Below, piece by piece: positions 52,165-60,984 of a DNA stretch of 64,000 nucleotides (within the stretch, counting starts at the first letter, position 1; each line of letters begins with the position of its first letter). Source of the stretch: a virus. Both the position numbers and the translations under genes were made by a program. The notes beneath the pieces are model-generated. The model ran no database searches and was not told the origin of the DNA. It saw nothing but the letters and a program-made list of their open reading frames with translations. Location: IMG/VR virus record IMGVR_UViG_3300044641_004147, positions 29,347 to 93,346 of that record; one strand, given 5' to 3'.

Positions 52165-55100
52165 ATGGCAGCATTAGTATCCCCTGGCATTAGCATCACA
52201 GTTATCGACGAAAGCCAATACTTACCAACCGCGGTTGGAACAGTTCCTTTCGTGCTATTTGCTAGTGCCGAGAATAAAGTAGTAAACAACGCCATTGCCC
52301 CGGGTACCAAGAAAGCCAATGCAGGCAAGGTATATGGTATTAGCAGCCAACGAGAATTAGTAGCCACATTTGGTGCTCCTACATTCCGTTTGAGTGCTTC
52401 TGGTACTCCGCTACATGGCAATGAGCTAAACGAATACGGTCTATTAGCCGCTTACAGCGCACTAGGCGTAGGTAATCGTGTCTGGGCCATCCGTGCCGAT
52501 ATTAACTTAGATGAGTTAGTTGGCACCACAGTTCGCCCAATCGGTGAAGTACCCGATGGTACTAACTGGTTAGACACCGCAGAAACAGAATGGGGTGTTT
52601 ACGAATACGATCAAATCAATAACGATTATGTGAACAAGGTTCCGCTGATTATTTCTAGCTGGAATGATATCACAGTCACCGGTGGTGTACCAACACCAAA
52701 CCAAAGCCTAGGCACAATTGGTGCTTATGCAGTGGTAGTTCGTGATGCTAATAACTACACATTCTACAAAAATAGTCTCAATGACTGGGTACAAATTGGC
52801 AGTTTAGATTGGCAAAATAGCCACCCTGCTGTATCTGGTACAAACAGCAGTCCTAACTTTACCGCAGGCAGAAGTTTCAGCATCAACGGCGTTGCTGTAA
52901 ATATTCCAGCTGGTACGCCTGATGTGGCCACCGTGGTTACTATTATTAATGCTCTAAACATCAATGGTGTTACTGCCGATATTGTCAATGGTTTCCTAGC
53001 ACTATATGTAGATGGAACCAGTAGCAGCACAGGCGGAACAGCCAATGGCGCTATTGCACTAGTCGACGGTACTGGTACAGGCCTAGCAGAACTAGGCATT
53101 GGTGCTGGCACATACTACGCTCCAGAGCTATACTATGGTAGTTTTAACCAAAACCCAAGTTGGAGCAGCTTTGATCCAATTCCTCGACCAACAGGTTCTG
53201 TATGGTTGAAGACCAGTGTTGCTGGCAATGGTGCAAACTTTGCAGTTAAGCAGTGGAATGGCACAACCAAGGCCTGGAACAAGTTGGCTACACCAATTTA
53301 CGCCGATGGATATGATGCACTATACGGTCTAGACAGCACCGGTGGTGGCCAGAATCTTCGTGCAGGTGCTATGTTTGTTAAGTATGACACCAACAATAAC
53401 GGCAACCTAAGCTTCAAACTATACGAATTAGTAATGGGCGGCAAGGTTGAAGTGTCTGGTTCTACTGTAGCCGGATCATTTGTATCTGGCAGCACATTTA
53501 CAATGCTAGTAAGCCAGCCTGGCACAAACATGCCAAGCACATACAATATTACAATCACTGGTACAAACGCCAGCGATTTTGTTACAGCTATTCTAGCCGC
53601 TAACATTCCTAATGTCACAGCCCGTGTAAACGGAGCAGGCGTAATCACAGTTCTGCACAATGCTGGTGGTTTAGTTACATTAGTTAATACTACAGTTGGC
53701 ACTAACCCAATTACCACAGCTGGCTTTACCACCAGCACCGTTGGCGTAGTTCCAAATCTAGTACCTGGTAGCATCACGCTAACCAACTGGCGTCTAGCTA
53801 CATACACATTCAGTGACACTGAGCCATACACAGCACCAGATGATGGTCGTCTATGGTACTACAGCGATCCTACAGCAGTTGATATCATGATCTGTGACAC
53901 CAATGGCTGGAAGGGTTACAAGAATGTAGCTCGTGATGCTCGTGGCTTTAACCTACAAGTAACTGATCCAGGTGGCGTTATTATTGCTGCCAGCGAGCCA
54001 GTTACACAAAGTGATGGCACACAGCTAGAGCCGGGTGATCTATGGTTAGACAGCAGTGATCTAGAAAACTATCCAAAACTATATCGCCGTACTGCTACTA
54101 ACAGATGGCAACTAATTGATAACACCGACAGCATTAGCCAAAACGGTATTGTATTTGCTGATGTTCGTTGGGATGGTGACAGCAACCACACTGGTGGTAA
54201 CACAGATCCGATCTCTGGAGATTATCCTAGCTGTGCAGACATGCAGTCCAGCAACTATATTGACTTAGACGCTCCGGATTTCCGCTTGTTCCCACGCGGC
54301 ACATTGCTATTCAACACTCGTCGTAGCGGCTACAATGTTAAGAAATACATTGGTAACTACTTCAATGCACAGGCATTCCCAAATAACATTCTGCCAACAG
54401 TCAAGGCAGCTTGGGTCACAGATAGTGGCAACAAGCAAGATGGTACACCATATGCTGGACACTGGGCACAGCGAGCAGTTATTGTTCGTGCTCTAAAGGC
54501 AGCACTAGACGGAAGCCTAGACATCCGCGAAGAAGGTTATAACTTTAACCTATTGACCTGCTCTGGATATCCAGAGTTGATACCTAACTTGATCGCACTA
54601 AACAACGATCGTAGCAACACAGGCTTTATCATTGGCGACACACCGATGACATTGCCAGCTACAATCAGTGACATCACTAACTACAACAATACTGTAGCAG
54701 TGAATCGCGATCCGTATGTGGCTCTGTACTATCCAAGTGCATTGACTAACGACCTAAGTGGTAACGAAGTTGCAGTACCTGCTAGCCATATTATGTTACG
54801 CACATACATTCGCAACGACAATGTAGCATATCAGTGGTTTGCACCAGCCGGTACACGCCGCGGTCTAGTAGACAATGCTACAGCAATTGGATATGTTGAT
54901 GCTAGAAGTGGATTGTTTGTTAATACCGGTATTGGCAAGGGTCTGCGCGATGCACTATATGAACTAAATCTAAACCCAATTACTTTACTGTTGGGTACAG
55001 GTCTAGTAGTGTATGGTCAGAAGACACGCAACCCAGTATCCAGCGCACTGGATCGTGTAAACGTTGCACGACTGGTAAACTATTTGCGTGTGGTGCTACA

Positions 55101-55374
55101 ACCACTGGCCAACCAATTCTTGTTTGAGCCAAATGACAAGATCACTCGTGATCAAGTTAAGCAGGTTGTTGAAAGTGTACTAAATGATCTAGTAGCCAAG
55201 CGTGGTCTGTATGATTACTTGGTTGTCTGTGATAACAGCAACAATACACCAGACCGTATCGCAAGAAACGAGCTGTACATCGATATCGCTGTCGAGCCAA
55301 TGAAGGCTGTAGAATTTATCTACATTCCAATTCGCTTGAAGAACCCAGGTGCCATCAGCGGAGGCACAGCTTAA
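52165..55374 (+). CDS. 18: Tail sheath protein, T4 gp18-like
   Basis: 1069 residues against about 660 in T4. N-terminal VSPGISITVIDES is a typical sheath start. The C-terminal 320 residues carry the conserved sheath core: HWAQRAVIVRALKAALDGS (about 763), NRDPYVALYYP, RGLVDNATAIGYVD, VNVARLVNYLRVVLQPLANQFLFEPND (FEPND near 987), LYDYLVVCDNSNNTPD and AVEFIYIPIRL. The excess length lies between residues about 180 and 740, where several beta-rich inserts (for example NITITGTNASDFVTAILAANIP) would decorate the outside of the sheath. It contracts to drive the tube into the host. Driven by the late promoter at 52127. Confidence 0.93.
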   Translation: MAALVSPGISITVIDESQYLPTAVGTVPFVLFASAENKVVNNAIAPGTKKANAGKVYGISSQRELVATFGAPTFRLSASGTPLHGNELNEYGLLAAYSALGVGNRVWAIRADINLDELVGTTVRPIGEVPDGTNWLDTAETEWGVYEYDQINNDYVNKVPLIISSWNDITVTGGVPTPNQSLGTIGAYAVVVRDANNYTFYKNSLNDWVQIGSLDWQNSHPAVSGTNSSPNFTAGRSFSINGVAVNIPAGTPDVATVVTIINALNINGVTADIVNGFLALYVDGTSSSTGGTANGAIALVDGTGTGLAELGIGAGTYYAPELYYGSFNQNPSWSSFDPIPRPTGSVWLKTSVAGNGANFAVKQWNGTTKAWNKLATPIYADGYDALYGLDSTGGGQNLRAGAMFVKYDTNNNGNLSFKLYELVMGGKVEVSGSTVAGSFVSGSTFTMLVSQPGTNMPSTYNITITGTNASDFVTAILAANIPNVTARVNGAGVITVLHNAGGLVTLVNTTVGTNPITTAGFTTSTVGVVPNLVPGSITLTNWRLATYTFSDTEPYTAPDDGRLWYYSDPTAVDIMICDTNGWKGYKNVARDARGFNLQVTDPGGVIIAASEPVTQSDGTQLEPGDLWLDSSDLENYPKLYRRTATNRWQLIDNTDSISQNGIVFADVRWDGDSNHTGGNTDPISGDYPSCADMQSSNYIDLDAPDFRLFPRGTLLFNTRRSGYNVKKYIGNYFNAQAFPNNILPTVKAAWVTDSGNKQDGTPYAGHWAQRAVIVRALKAALDGSLDIREEGYNFNLLTCSGYPELIPNLIALNNDRSNTGFIIGDTPMTLPATISDITNYNNTVAVNRDPYVALYYPSALTNDLSGNEVAVPASHIMLRTYIRNDNVAYQWFAPAGTRRGLVDNATAIGYVDARSGLFVNTGIGKGLRDALYELNLNPITLLLGTGLVVYGQKTRNPVSSALDRVNVARLVNYLRVVLQPLANQFLFEPNDKITRDQVKQVVESVLNDLVAKRGLYDYLVVCDNSNNTPDRIARNELYIDIAVEPMKAVEFIYIPIRLKNPGAISGGTA

Positions 55375-55384
55375 TATAGGTACA

Positions 55385-55411
55385 TAATGGAGCAGAGACC
55401 CTGCTCCATTA
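55385..55411 (+). other. Perfect 11-bp hairpin between sheath and tube genes
   Basis: TAATGGAGCAG / CTGCTCCATTA around a 5-nt loop, 11 nt after the sheath stop. There is no T-run, so it is more likely an mRNA 3'-end stabiliser, processing site or weak terminator. Confidence 0.75.
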
Positions 55412-55425
55412 CCAGACTTAAATTA

Positions 55426-55433
55426 GGTAAATA
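55426..55433 (+). promoter_or_regulatory. Predicted late promoter (GGTAAATA)
   Basis: GGTAAATA lies 21 nt before the tube start at 55455, followed by CAGGAG (55441-55446) as ribosome site. Confidence 0.65.
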
Positions 55434-55454
55434 TTTGCAACAGGAGACGAAAAT

Positions 55455-56072
55455 ATGGCAATCGCATCGTTGACGAGATTCACAGTACCGTTGGCCACTG
55501 ACCAAAGCGCCAGTAGCCAGGGACTATTGATGCCAAAATTGCCCTTCCGCTTTAGGGCCAGTTTTGAGGGGTTTGGCGTTAGTGCTAACAAAGTAGAACT
55601 AACAAAACAAGTAGTAAGTTTTGCACGACCAACAGTTACATTTGGTGACATTGATATTCATGTTTATAACAGTATTGTCCGATTGGCAGGTAAGCCAACT
55701 TGGAACGATATTCAAGTTGTACTGCGTGACGATGCTCCAGGTAATGTTACCAAGTTGGTTGGTGAACAACTTCAGAAGCAATTTGACTTCATGGAACAAA
55801 GTAGTGCTGCCTCGGGCATTGACTACAAGTTTATCACACGCTGCGAAATGCTAGACGGTGGTAACGGAGTCAACGAACCGACAGTGTTGGAAACATGGGA
55901 ACTATATGGTTGCTATATCCAAAGTGCGGCATATGGCGAATTAAACTACAGCACTAACGATCCTGTGCAGATTACACTGACACTAAAGTTCGATAATGCT
56001 GTTCAGACACCTGGAGGCGTTGGAATTGGTACATTCATTGGACGTACCATTGGAACTAACGTAACACAATAA
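55455..56072 (+). CDS. 19: Tail tube protein, T4 gp19-like
   Basis: 205 residues, close to T4 gp19 (163) with small extensions. PKLPFRFRASFEGFG at the N-terminus, VELTKQVVSFARPTVTFGDIDIHVYNSIVRLAGKPTWNDIQVVLRDD (given in part by its key motifs) and the C-terminal LTLKFDNAVQ strand are typical of the tube fold. It stacks as hexamers inside the sheath. Its position directly after the sheath gene matches T4 order. A rho-independent terminator follows. Confidence 0.9.
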   Translation: MAIASLTRFTVPLATDQSASSQGLLMPKLPFRFRASFEGFGVSANKVELTKQVVSFARPTVTFGDIDIHVYNSIVRLAGKPTWNDIQVVLRDDAPGNVTKLVGEQLQKQFDFMEQSSAASGIDYKFITRCEMLDGGNGVNEPTVLETWELYGCYIQSAAYGELNYSTNDPVQITLTLKFDNAVQTPGGVGIGTFIGRTIGTNVTQ

Positions 56073-56090
56073 CGCCCTGGTGACACCCTT

Positions 56091-56119
56091 AATGCCCGGT
56101 TTAGGCCGGGCATTTTTTT
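56091..56119 (+). terminator. Rho-independent terminator after the tube gene
   Basis: Perfect 9-bp stem AATGCCCGG (56091-56099) / CCGGGCATT (56106-56114), a 6-nt loop, and a run of seven T at 56113-56119. It isolates the sheath and tube units from the next late unit. Confidence 0.92.
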
Positions 56120-56121
56120 GA

Positions 56122-56129
56122 CATAAATA
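56122..56129 (+). promoter_or_regulatory. Predicted late promoter (CATAAATA), leaderless
   Basis: CATAAATA ends exactly 5 nt before ATG 56135. With the T4 late spacing the start site is the A of the ATG, and there is no Shine-Dalgarno. Confidence 0.75.
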
Positions 56130-56134
56130 TTGTT

Positions 56135-57838
56135 ATGGCAAATATTTTCAGCGACATTTTTAAATTTGCAGGTTCGGTTATTAACCAGGCCCTGACTCCG
56201 GATAACCTACGGGACTACAGACACGCCAGCAAATTATTCGTCGACGACCAATACAGACTACTGCCCAAGATGGGCTATCTGTTTCATGTGGCATTCGACA
56301 TCAACGATCCACAGGCTACTAGATCAGATCCACAGAATCCGAATGCACTTAGAGAACTTGGAATGTTGGTTAAGTCTGTGAGCTTGCCTAAGTTTTCCAT
56401 TGATACAAAAAAATATAACGCATACAATCGTCCGAACTATGCACAGAGTAAAATCAACTACGATCCTATTACTATTACATTTCACGATGACAGTGCCAAT
56501 GTAATTAGAAACTTTTGGTTTGACTATTTTAATTACTATTACAGGGACAGCGATTATCAACAAGAGATGTATGGGATTCCTCACAAATACGAAAGTTCGA
56601 GACCATCAGACAAATGGGGATATTCACCAAGGCTGCAAATGGCACCAAGCTATCTTAATTCAATAAGAATTTACAGTTTGCATCAAAAGAAGTTCAGTGA
56701 ATATGTGTTGATCAATCCAATCATTAAAACTTTTAGACATGGTGATCACCAACAAGGATCTAACGAAACAGTTCAACATGAAATGACCATTGAATACGAA
56801 AGTATTCTTTACTTCTATGGATCTGTAACGCCTAGTAATGTCAAAGGCTTTGCTGATTTGCATTACGATAAGATGCCCAGTCCACTGACTCCTGCTGGCG
56901 GTGGCACAAAGAGTATTTTAGGTCCCGGTGGCCTATTAGATACTGCCGATGATGTTATACGCGATATAAAAGATAATAATTACGGTTCGGCTCTTTTCAA
57001 AGGGCTCAAGGGATTAAAGACTGCTGGCAGCATGGATTTGAAAAAAGCTGCGGTTGGTGAACTGCTAGGTATAGGTACAGGTATACTGCGAGGTAACAAT
57101 CCACAGAATAGTATTTTTATTCCTAGCTTGCCTAGTCTGGGCGGCGCCTTGAGTTCTATCAGTGGCGGTGGGTTTGGAGGAGCATTAGGTGCAGGCCTAC
57201 TAGGCGGCGTACTAGGAGGCGGGTCTGGTATTCAGTCAGGCGCCAGTAGCTGGCTCAGTGCTTTTACCAGCCAGCCGCTATTGTTATCCGGTGGAGGTTC
57301 TTCTAATCAAGAAATGAGTGATGCTACCAGTTATCTAGAAGGGGTAGCACCTTATTCATCATATTATGATTTTCCTGGCCCTGACGGAGAAGAAAATTTT
57401 ATCAACGGTTACAATATCAGTGATGCATATAGCGGAGAAACAACGCTCAGCGATTTAGGATACAGCCCAGGGCCAAGCAATCAAGGAAATATGTTTGACT
57501 ATGGCGAAATACAGGACTTAGATAACAACATTAATATAGGCACATCGGCTTTGTATGATCTTGAAGTTGAAGCCAACCAACTAAAAGAACAACAACAGCT
57601 AACAGTTGATGCCGTCAACTCTTTAGATACTAAAAAACAAGAATTATTAGGACTGGGTCTAACCGAAGACGACCCAGATGTCATTGAATTAAATCAACAG
57701 ATCGAAATGCAAATAGCCATTGCCAGCGACCAAGACAGCAGGCTCAATGAGCTTAGTGATAAGAGCACCAATTTGGCCGCCGAAGTTGAGCGACAGATTG
57801 TCAAGAAAGAAGGCTTAACCGGAGTAGGCGGAATATGA
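56135..57838 (+). CDS. Tube-fold virion protein with long C-terminal coiled coil
   Basis: 567 residues. The N-terminal 240 residues look like a second tail-tube-fold protein: LLPKMGYLFHVAFDI, LVKSVSLPKFSIDTKKYNAYNR, YDPITITFHDDSANVIRNFWFDYF, HEMTIEYESILYFYG. This fits a tube terminator or initiator (gp54-like or gp48-like) or a baseplate hub partner, but I cannot choose. A Gly/Ala-rich stretch (about 330-375) and a C-terminal coiled coil (about 470-560, YDLEVEANQLKEQQQL...) follow. The next gene starts in an ATGA overlap. Confidence 0.75.
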   Translation: MANIFSDIFKFAGSVINQALTPDNLRDYRHASKLFVDDQYRLLPKMGYLFHVAFDINDPQATRSDPQNPNALRELGMLVKSVSLPKFSIDTKKYNAYNRPNYAQSKINYDPITITFHDDSANVIRNFWFDYFNYYYRDSDYQQEMYGIPHKYESSRPSDKWGYSPRLQMAPSYLNSIRIYSLHQKKFSEYVLINPIIKTFRHGDHQQGSNETVQHEMTIEYESILYFYGSVTPSNVKGFADLHYDKMPSPLTPAGGGTKSILGPGGLLDTADDVIRDIKDNNYGSALFKGLKGLKTAGSMDLKKAAVGELLGIGTGILRGNNPQNSIFIPSLPSLGGALSSISGGGFGGALGAGLLGGVLGGGSGIQSGASSWLSAFTSQPLLLSGGGSSNQEMSDATSYLEGVAPYSSYYDFPGPDGEENFINGYNISDAYSGETTLSDLGYSPGPSNQGNMFDYGEIQDLDNNINIGTSALYDLEVEANQLKEQQQLTVDAVNSLDTKKQELLGLGLTEDDPDVIELNQQIEMQIAIASDQDSRLNELSDKSTNLAAEVERQIVKKEGLTGVGGI

Positions 57839-58203
57839 ACACAAACAATCTAGGCACAATCGACATAAACAGTCGAAGCAATGCATCTAACTTTTTCAAC
57901 AATTTAACTTTACCTAGTATATCAGTTAGTCAAAATGTCGACGATGCAATCATTGGCTATTTTCAGCAGGTAGCTGAAAATAAAGAAGCCGCAAAGGCAT
58001 TAGCATCTGCGGTTATTCTAACCAGCGTGAGCCAAGGCATTGATCCAATGGAAACTTTGCAACAATTTATGAAAATGGGCAAGGCAGAGCTCAATGGTTA
58101 CTTAACAATGTTTTTAAACTTAAACAGAGTTGGAACCAGTTACCTAGGTATCAGTAATCAGCCAGTGACTGGCAAATATGTCGCAAGAACTATATTACCA
58201 TAA
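57835..58203 (+). CDS. Conserved small virion-type protein, unknown function
   Basis: 122 residues, helical (VDDAIIGYFQQVAENKEAAKALASAVILTSVSQGIDPMETL), ending GKYVARTILP. I recall similar proteins with the same LNxYLxxFLNLNR-x-x-TS-x-LG pattern in many T4-like cyanophages, always uncharacterised. Overlaps the upstream gene by 4 nt (ATGA) and the downstream gp4-like gene by 1 nt (TAATG), so translation is tightly coupled. Probably a tail or head-completion accessory protein. Confidence 0.75.
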   Translation: MNTNNLGTIDINSRSNASNFFNNLTLPSISVSQNVDDAIIGYFQQVAENKEAAKALASAVILTSVSQGIDPMETLQQFMKMGKAELNGYLTMFLNLNRVGTSYLGISNQPVTGKYVARTILP

Positions 58204-58640
58204 TGGCCAAATACGCTAACGGAAAATTTCAAGTAAAGAATGCCGCAAAATATGTAGGCAAGAAACAACCTACCTATAGGTCAGGTTGGGAATTTACTTT
58301 TATGCAGTTTTGCGACAACAATCCTGCTGTGGTTAATTGGGCCAGCGAACCTTTTATGATTCCCTATAGGAATCCTTTTACTGGCAAGAATACAATTTAT
58401 GTACCGGATTTTATGATAGTCTATGTTGACAAAAATCAACAGAAACATGCAGAGGTAGTAGAAGTCAAACCACGCAAAGAAGTTAGCATGGAAAGTGCCC
58501 GCAGTGACAGAGATCGAGCTGCCGCTGCATTGAATGCTGCCAAATGGATGGCTGCTAAAGCCTGGTGTGCCCAACAGGGTCTGCACTTCCGTATAGTAAC
58601 CGAAGAAGATATCTATGCTGGTATCAAAAAAACCCGCTAA
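58203..58640 (+). CDS. 4: Head completion protein, T4 gp4-like nuclease fold
   Basis: 145 residues, matching T4 gp4 (150). YRSGWEFTFMQFCDNNPAVVNWASEPFMIPY, then VPDFMIVY and VVEVKP give the residues E30, E49, D69, E87 and K89 expected for a TnsA/restriction-endonuclease-like D-ExK site. In T4 gp4 (also called gp50) acts on packaged heads before tail joining. The WASE and Y-x-PDF motifs are well kept, so the fold is likely active. It lies between tube-type genes and the small terminase. Confidence 0.88.
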   Translation: MAKYANGKFQVKNAAKYVGKKQPTYRSGWEFTFMQFCDNNPAVVNWASEPFMIPYRNPFTGKNTIYVPDFMIVYVDKNQQKHAEVVEVKPRKEVSMESARSDRDRAAAALNAAKWMAAKAWCAQQGLHFRIVTEEDIYAGIKKTR

Positions 58641-58643
58641 ATA
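58636..58643 (+). promoter_or_regulatory. Predicted late promoter (GCTAAATA), leaderless
   Basis: Overlaps the stop of the gp4-like gene and ends exactly 5 nt before ATG 58649; no Shine-Dalgarno. Same geometry as the promoters at 56122 and 63070. Confidence 0.7.
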
Positions 58644-58648
58644 TCTGC

Positions 58649-59146
58649 ATGACCAAAAAACTTGAAGAATTTTTTAACTTGCCCGAATCTGGTTTAGAGC
58701 AACCTGCAGGTGCCGAAGCTGATATTGAGCAAAAGAAAGAACTCATTACCAGTGCAGAAAACATTATTGATCGTATAGATCGTGCGCTACCTGAAGTTCG
58801 TGAACTTGACGGCGCCGACGATGAGCTAGACGAATTAGCTAAACTGGCCAGAGACAAGTTTGAGGACTTAATGGACTTAGGAATGAATGTAGAGGCACGC
58901 TACAGCGGCCAAATACTGCAAACTGCTGGTATACTGCTAGGTCATGCACTAACAGCCAAGCAGGCTAAAATTGACAAAAAACTACGCATGGTTGATCTGC
59001 AATTGAAAAAAATGCGCTTAGATCAAGTATCGGCCAAGGAAGGCAATGGCCCAACGCCCTTAGAAGGACAAGCAGTAGTTTTAGATAGAAATGAACTACT
59101 AAAGCAAATTCTCAGCGAGCGCAATGACTCAAAGAAATTACAGTAG
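58649..59146 (+). CDS. terS: Terminase small subunit, T4 gp16-like
   Basis: 165 residues from ATG 58649, chosen because a late promoter ends 5 nt upstream. T4 gp16 has 164. A charged N-terminus, a long central helical hairpin (LARDKFEDLMDLGMNVEARY ... TAKQAKIDKKLRMVDLQLKKM) and a C-terminal tail with GPTPLEGQAVVLDRNELLKQIL fit gp16, which ends similarly ([20 protein letters not shown]...). It forms rings that regulate the packaging motor. Here it is several kb from the large subunit and separated by unrelated genes. Confidence 0.78.
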   Translation: MTKKLEEFFNLPESGLEQPAGAEADIEQKKELITSAENIIDRIDRALPEVRELDGADDELDELAKLARDKFEDLMDLGMNVEARYSGQILQTAGILLGHALTAKQAKIDKKLRMVDLQLKKMRLDQVSAKEGNGPTPLEGQAVVLDRNELLKQILSERNDSKKLQ

Positions 59147-59154
59147 CATAAATA
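59147..59154 (+). promoter_or_regulatory. Predicted late promoter (CATAAATA)
   Basis: CATAAATA starts right after the TAG stop of the gp16-like gene and lies 24 nt before ATG 59179. ATAAAT in the motif can pair with ATTTAT at 59166-59171. Confidence 0.7.
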
Positions 59155-59178
59155 TAGATAACTGGATTTATTATTACC

Positions 59179-59772
59179 ATGAAACCATTCACACAGTACC
59201 TGTACCATACGCAGAAAACCTATGAGTTTCGTGTAAAGGTCGCCGAGGTTGAAATGAGCGAAGAAAACCTGGCAAAAATTAAAAACGCATTAGAGGCTTA
59301 TGGCGTAGAAAGCATGGGCAAGCCTAAGCGTTTACCTATACAAGAACACACAGATTTTCCTAAGATGGGTCCTTGCGAATGTCACATCATTGACATTGGC
59401 CTAAAGTACCCAACAACCACAGAGCAATTACAGCACATTGTAGCCGAAAGAGCTATGTTAGACAAAGGTTGCGTATGTGTTTATACCAAGGATCAATTTG
59501 AACAAAACATGGTCACAGAGCCAGCACCAGCAAAGAAAGGTCCTGTGCTAACAGACCCAGATTTAGAAGATCAACCCGGCGCACAAGAACTAGTCGGCCA
59601 GGCTCGAGTTGGCAGCTTTATCAAAGAGCTAATAAAAAACAAGGAAACTAAATTTGAAATAGCCGGTAAAGAAAAAGCCGACCCTACAAGTTTAGACACA
59701 TTACCCCTAGGGACCAAGAGCCCAGTTGGCAGCAGCCAAAATAAAATACCAAGCCCCGTTAAAGGAAAATAA
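59179..59772 (+). CDS. Conserved phage protein, unknown function
   Basis: 197 residues. An N-terminal alpha/beta domain (KTYEFRVKVAEVEMSEENLAKIKNAL; PCECHIIDIGLKYPTTTEQLQHIVAERA) looks like a small ferredoxin-like fold and is followed by a flexible Pro/Lys-rich tail with a PGAQELVGQARVGSFIKEL helix. I recall relatives in marine T4-like phages. First gene of a late unit that runs through 62541; probably a virion or assembly protein, but this is by context only. Confidence 0.72.
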   Translation: MKPFTQYLYHTQKTYEFRVKVAEVEMSEENLAKIKNALEAYGVESMGKPKRLPIQEHTDFPKMGPCECHIIDIGLKYPTTTEQLQHIVAERAMLDKGCVCVYTKDQFEQNMVTEPAPAKKGPVLTDPDLEDQPGAQELVGQARVGSFIKELIKNKETKFEIAGKEKADPTSLDTLPLGTKSPVGSSQNKIPSPVKGK

Positions 59773-59773
59773 A

Positions 59774-60982
59774 ATGGATATGGATTTCAGCAAAATATTA
59801 TCAACCTTCTCTGCTTTGTCAACTACTCAATCTTTAGGCGAAGCAGAAAAGAAAGAAACCACTTGGACAGACATGAGTGGTAAAAAGCATCCTGCTACAC
59901 AAGTCAAAGGTGACAAGTATACAGGCAAGGAAGCTGAAAAAGATGAAAAAGAAAAGAAGGTCAAAGAATCTGTAGGATACAAGCCTGTAGACATGGCATC
60001 ACTGATTGCCAGAATGGACGCTATCGTTGAGTCTGAAAAAGTTGATGAAGACGATGTTGAAGAAGGCAACGAATTCTCTGGCGAACTAGCCAAGGCCAAG
60101 GCCGCTGGTAAAAAAGAATTTGAAGTAGACGGCAAGAAGTACGATGTCAAAGAAGGCAAGAAGCCAGACTTCCTAGACGCAGACAAGGACGGCGATAAAA
60201 AAGAGCCAATGAAAAAAGCTCTTAAAGATAAAGAAGAAGTTAAAGAGGCCGACGATCGCCCTGCCAGTAAAGAAAAAGATACAACCTGGACTGACAAGGA
60301 AGGCAAGAAGCATCCTGGCAAGCAAGTTCAGGGTTGGCAAAGTGTCAAAGCCGACAAAGAAGCCGACAAAGAAAAGAAAGCCACAATGAAAGAATCTGCA
60401 CTTGGCGAGTGCGGAATGATGGCCAGCGACGGTTCTGGTATGGGCGATAGTGGTATGAGCGTTAATACAAATATTGACACACGCACTGGTCGTAAAAGCG
60501 TTAGCGTCACTGCCGACGGTGAAGCTGCTGACCAATTAATGCAGATGCTAAAACTAGCTGGCATGGGCGGCGGTTCGTCATCCATGGGCGATGTTGACGG
60601 CGACGGTGATCATGACATGGCCGACCACGCTTCGGAACTGACCGGCGGCAAGGCCGATGTTAAAGTTGTCAGTGTACCTCTAGCACATGCCGAAGGCGGT
60701 TTTAAGTTTGGCGGTGACAAAGAAGTTGACGAAACTTATGCCAATGAACCCGACGAACAAGTACAGGGCATTGATGCACAACTACGCCAAGGTACAGACT
60801 TACATAAAGAAAAGAATATGGTCAAGCACAGCTATCGTCAAGGCGATAACCCAATGGCCATGAGCGAAAGCGAAGAATTGGCTGCACTAGAAGCACAGCT
60901 TTTCGAAGAGCTAGCCAGTATTAAAAAAGTCAAAGACGAAAAGAAGGACGATAAAAAGTCCATGAAAAAGAAAATGAAGTAA
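59774..60982 (+). CDS. Highly charged protein with internal repeat and EF-hand-like loops
   Basis: 402 residues from ATG 59774, with AAAGGAAAA just upstream. Very rich in Lys, Glu and Asp. A WTDxxGKKHPxxQVxG motif appears twice (from about residues 29 and 170). Two Asp-rich loops, DADKDGDKKEPM (about 135) and DVDGDGDHDMADH (about 273), resemble calcium-binding EF-hand or dockerin loops. The N-terminus (SKILSTFSALSTTQSLGEAEK) and the C-terminal SEELAALEAQLFEELASIKK are amphipathic helices. Possible roles are scaffold, core or decoration protein. No enzyme motif is visible. Confidence 0.72.
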   Translation: MDMDFSKILSTFSALSTTQSLGEAEKKETTWTDMSGKKHPATQVKGDKYTGKEAEKDEKEKKVKESVGYKPVDMASLIARMDAIVESEKVDEDDVEEGNEFSGELAKAKAAGKKEFEVDGKKYDVKEGKKPDFLDADKDGDKKEPMKKALKDKEEVKEADDRPASKEKDTTWTDKEGKKHPGKQVQGWQSVKADKEADKEKKATMKESALGECGMMASDGSGMGDSGMSVNTNIDTRTGRKSVSVTADGEAADQLMQMLKLAGMGGGSSSMGDVDGDGDHDMADHASELTGGKADVKVVSVPLAHAEGGFKFGGDKEVDETYANEPDEQVQGIDAQLRQGTDLHKEKNMVKHSYRQGDNPMAMSESEELAALEAQLFEELASIKKVKDEKKDDKKSMKKKMK

Positions 60983-60984
60983 TT

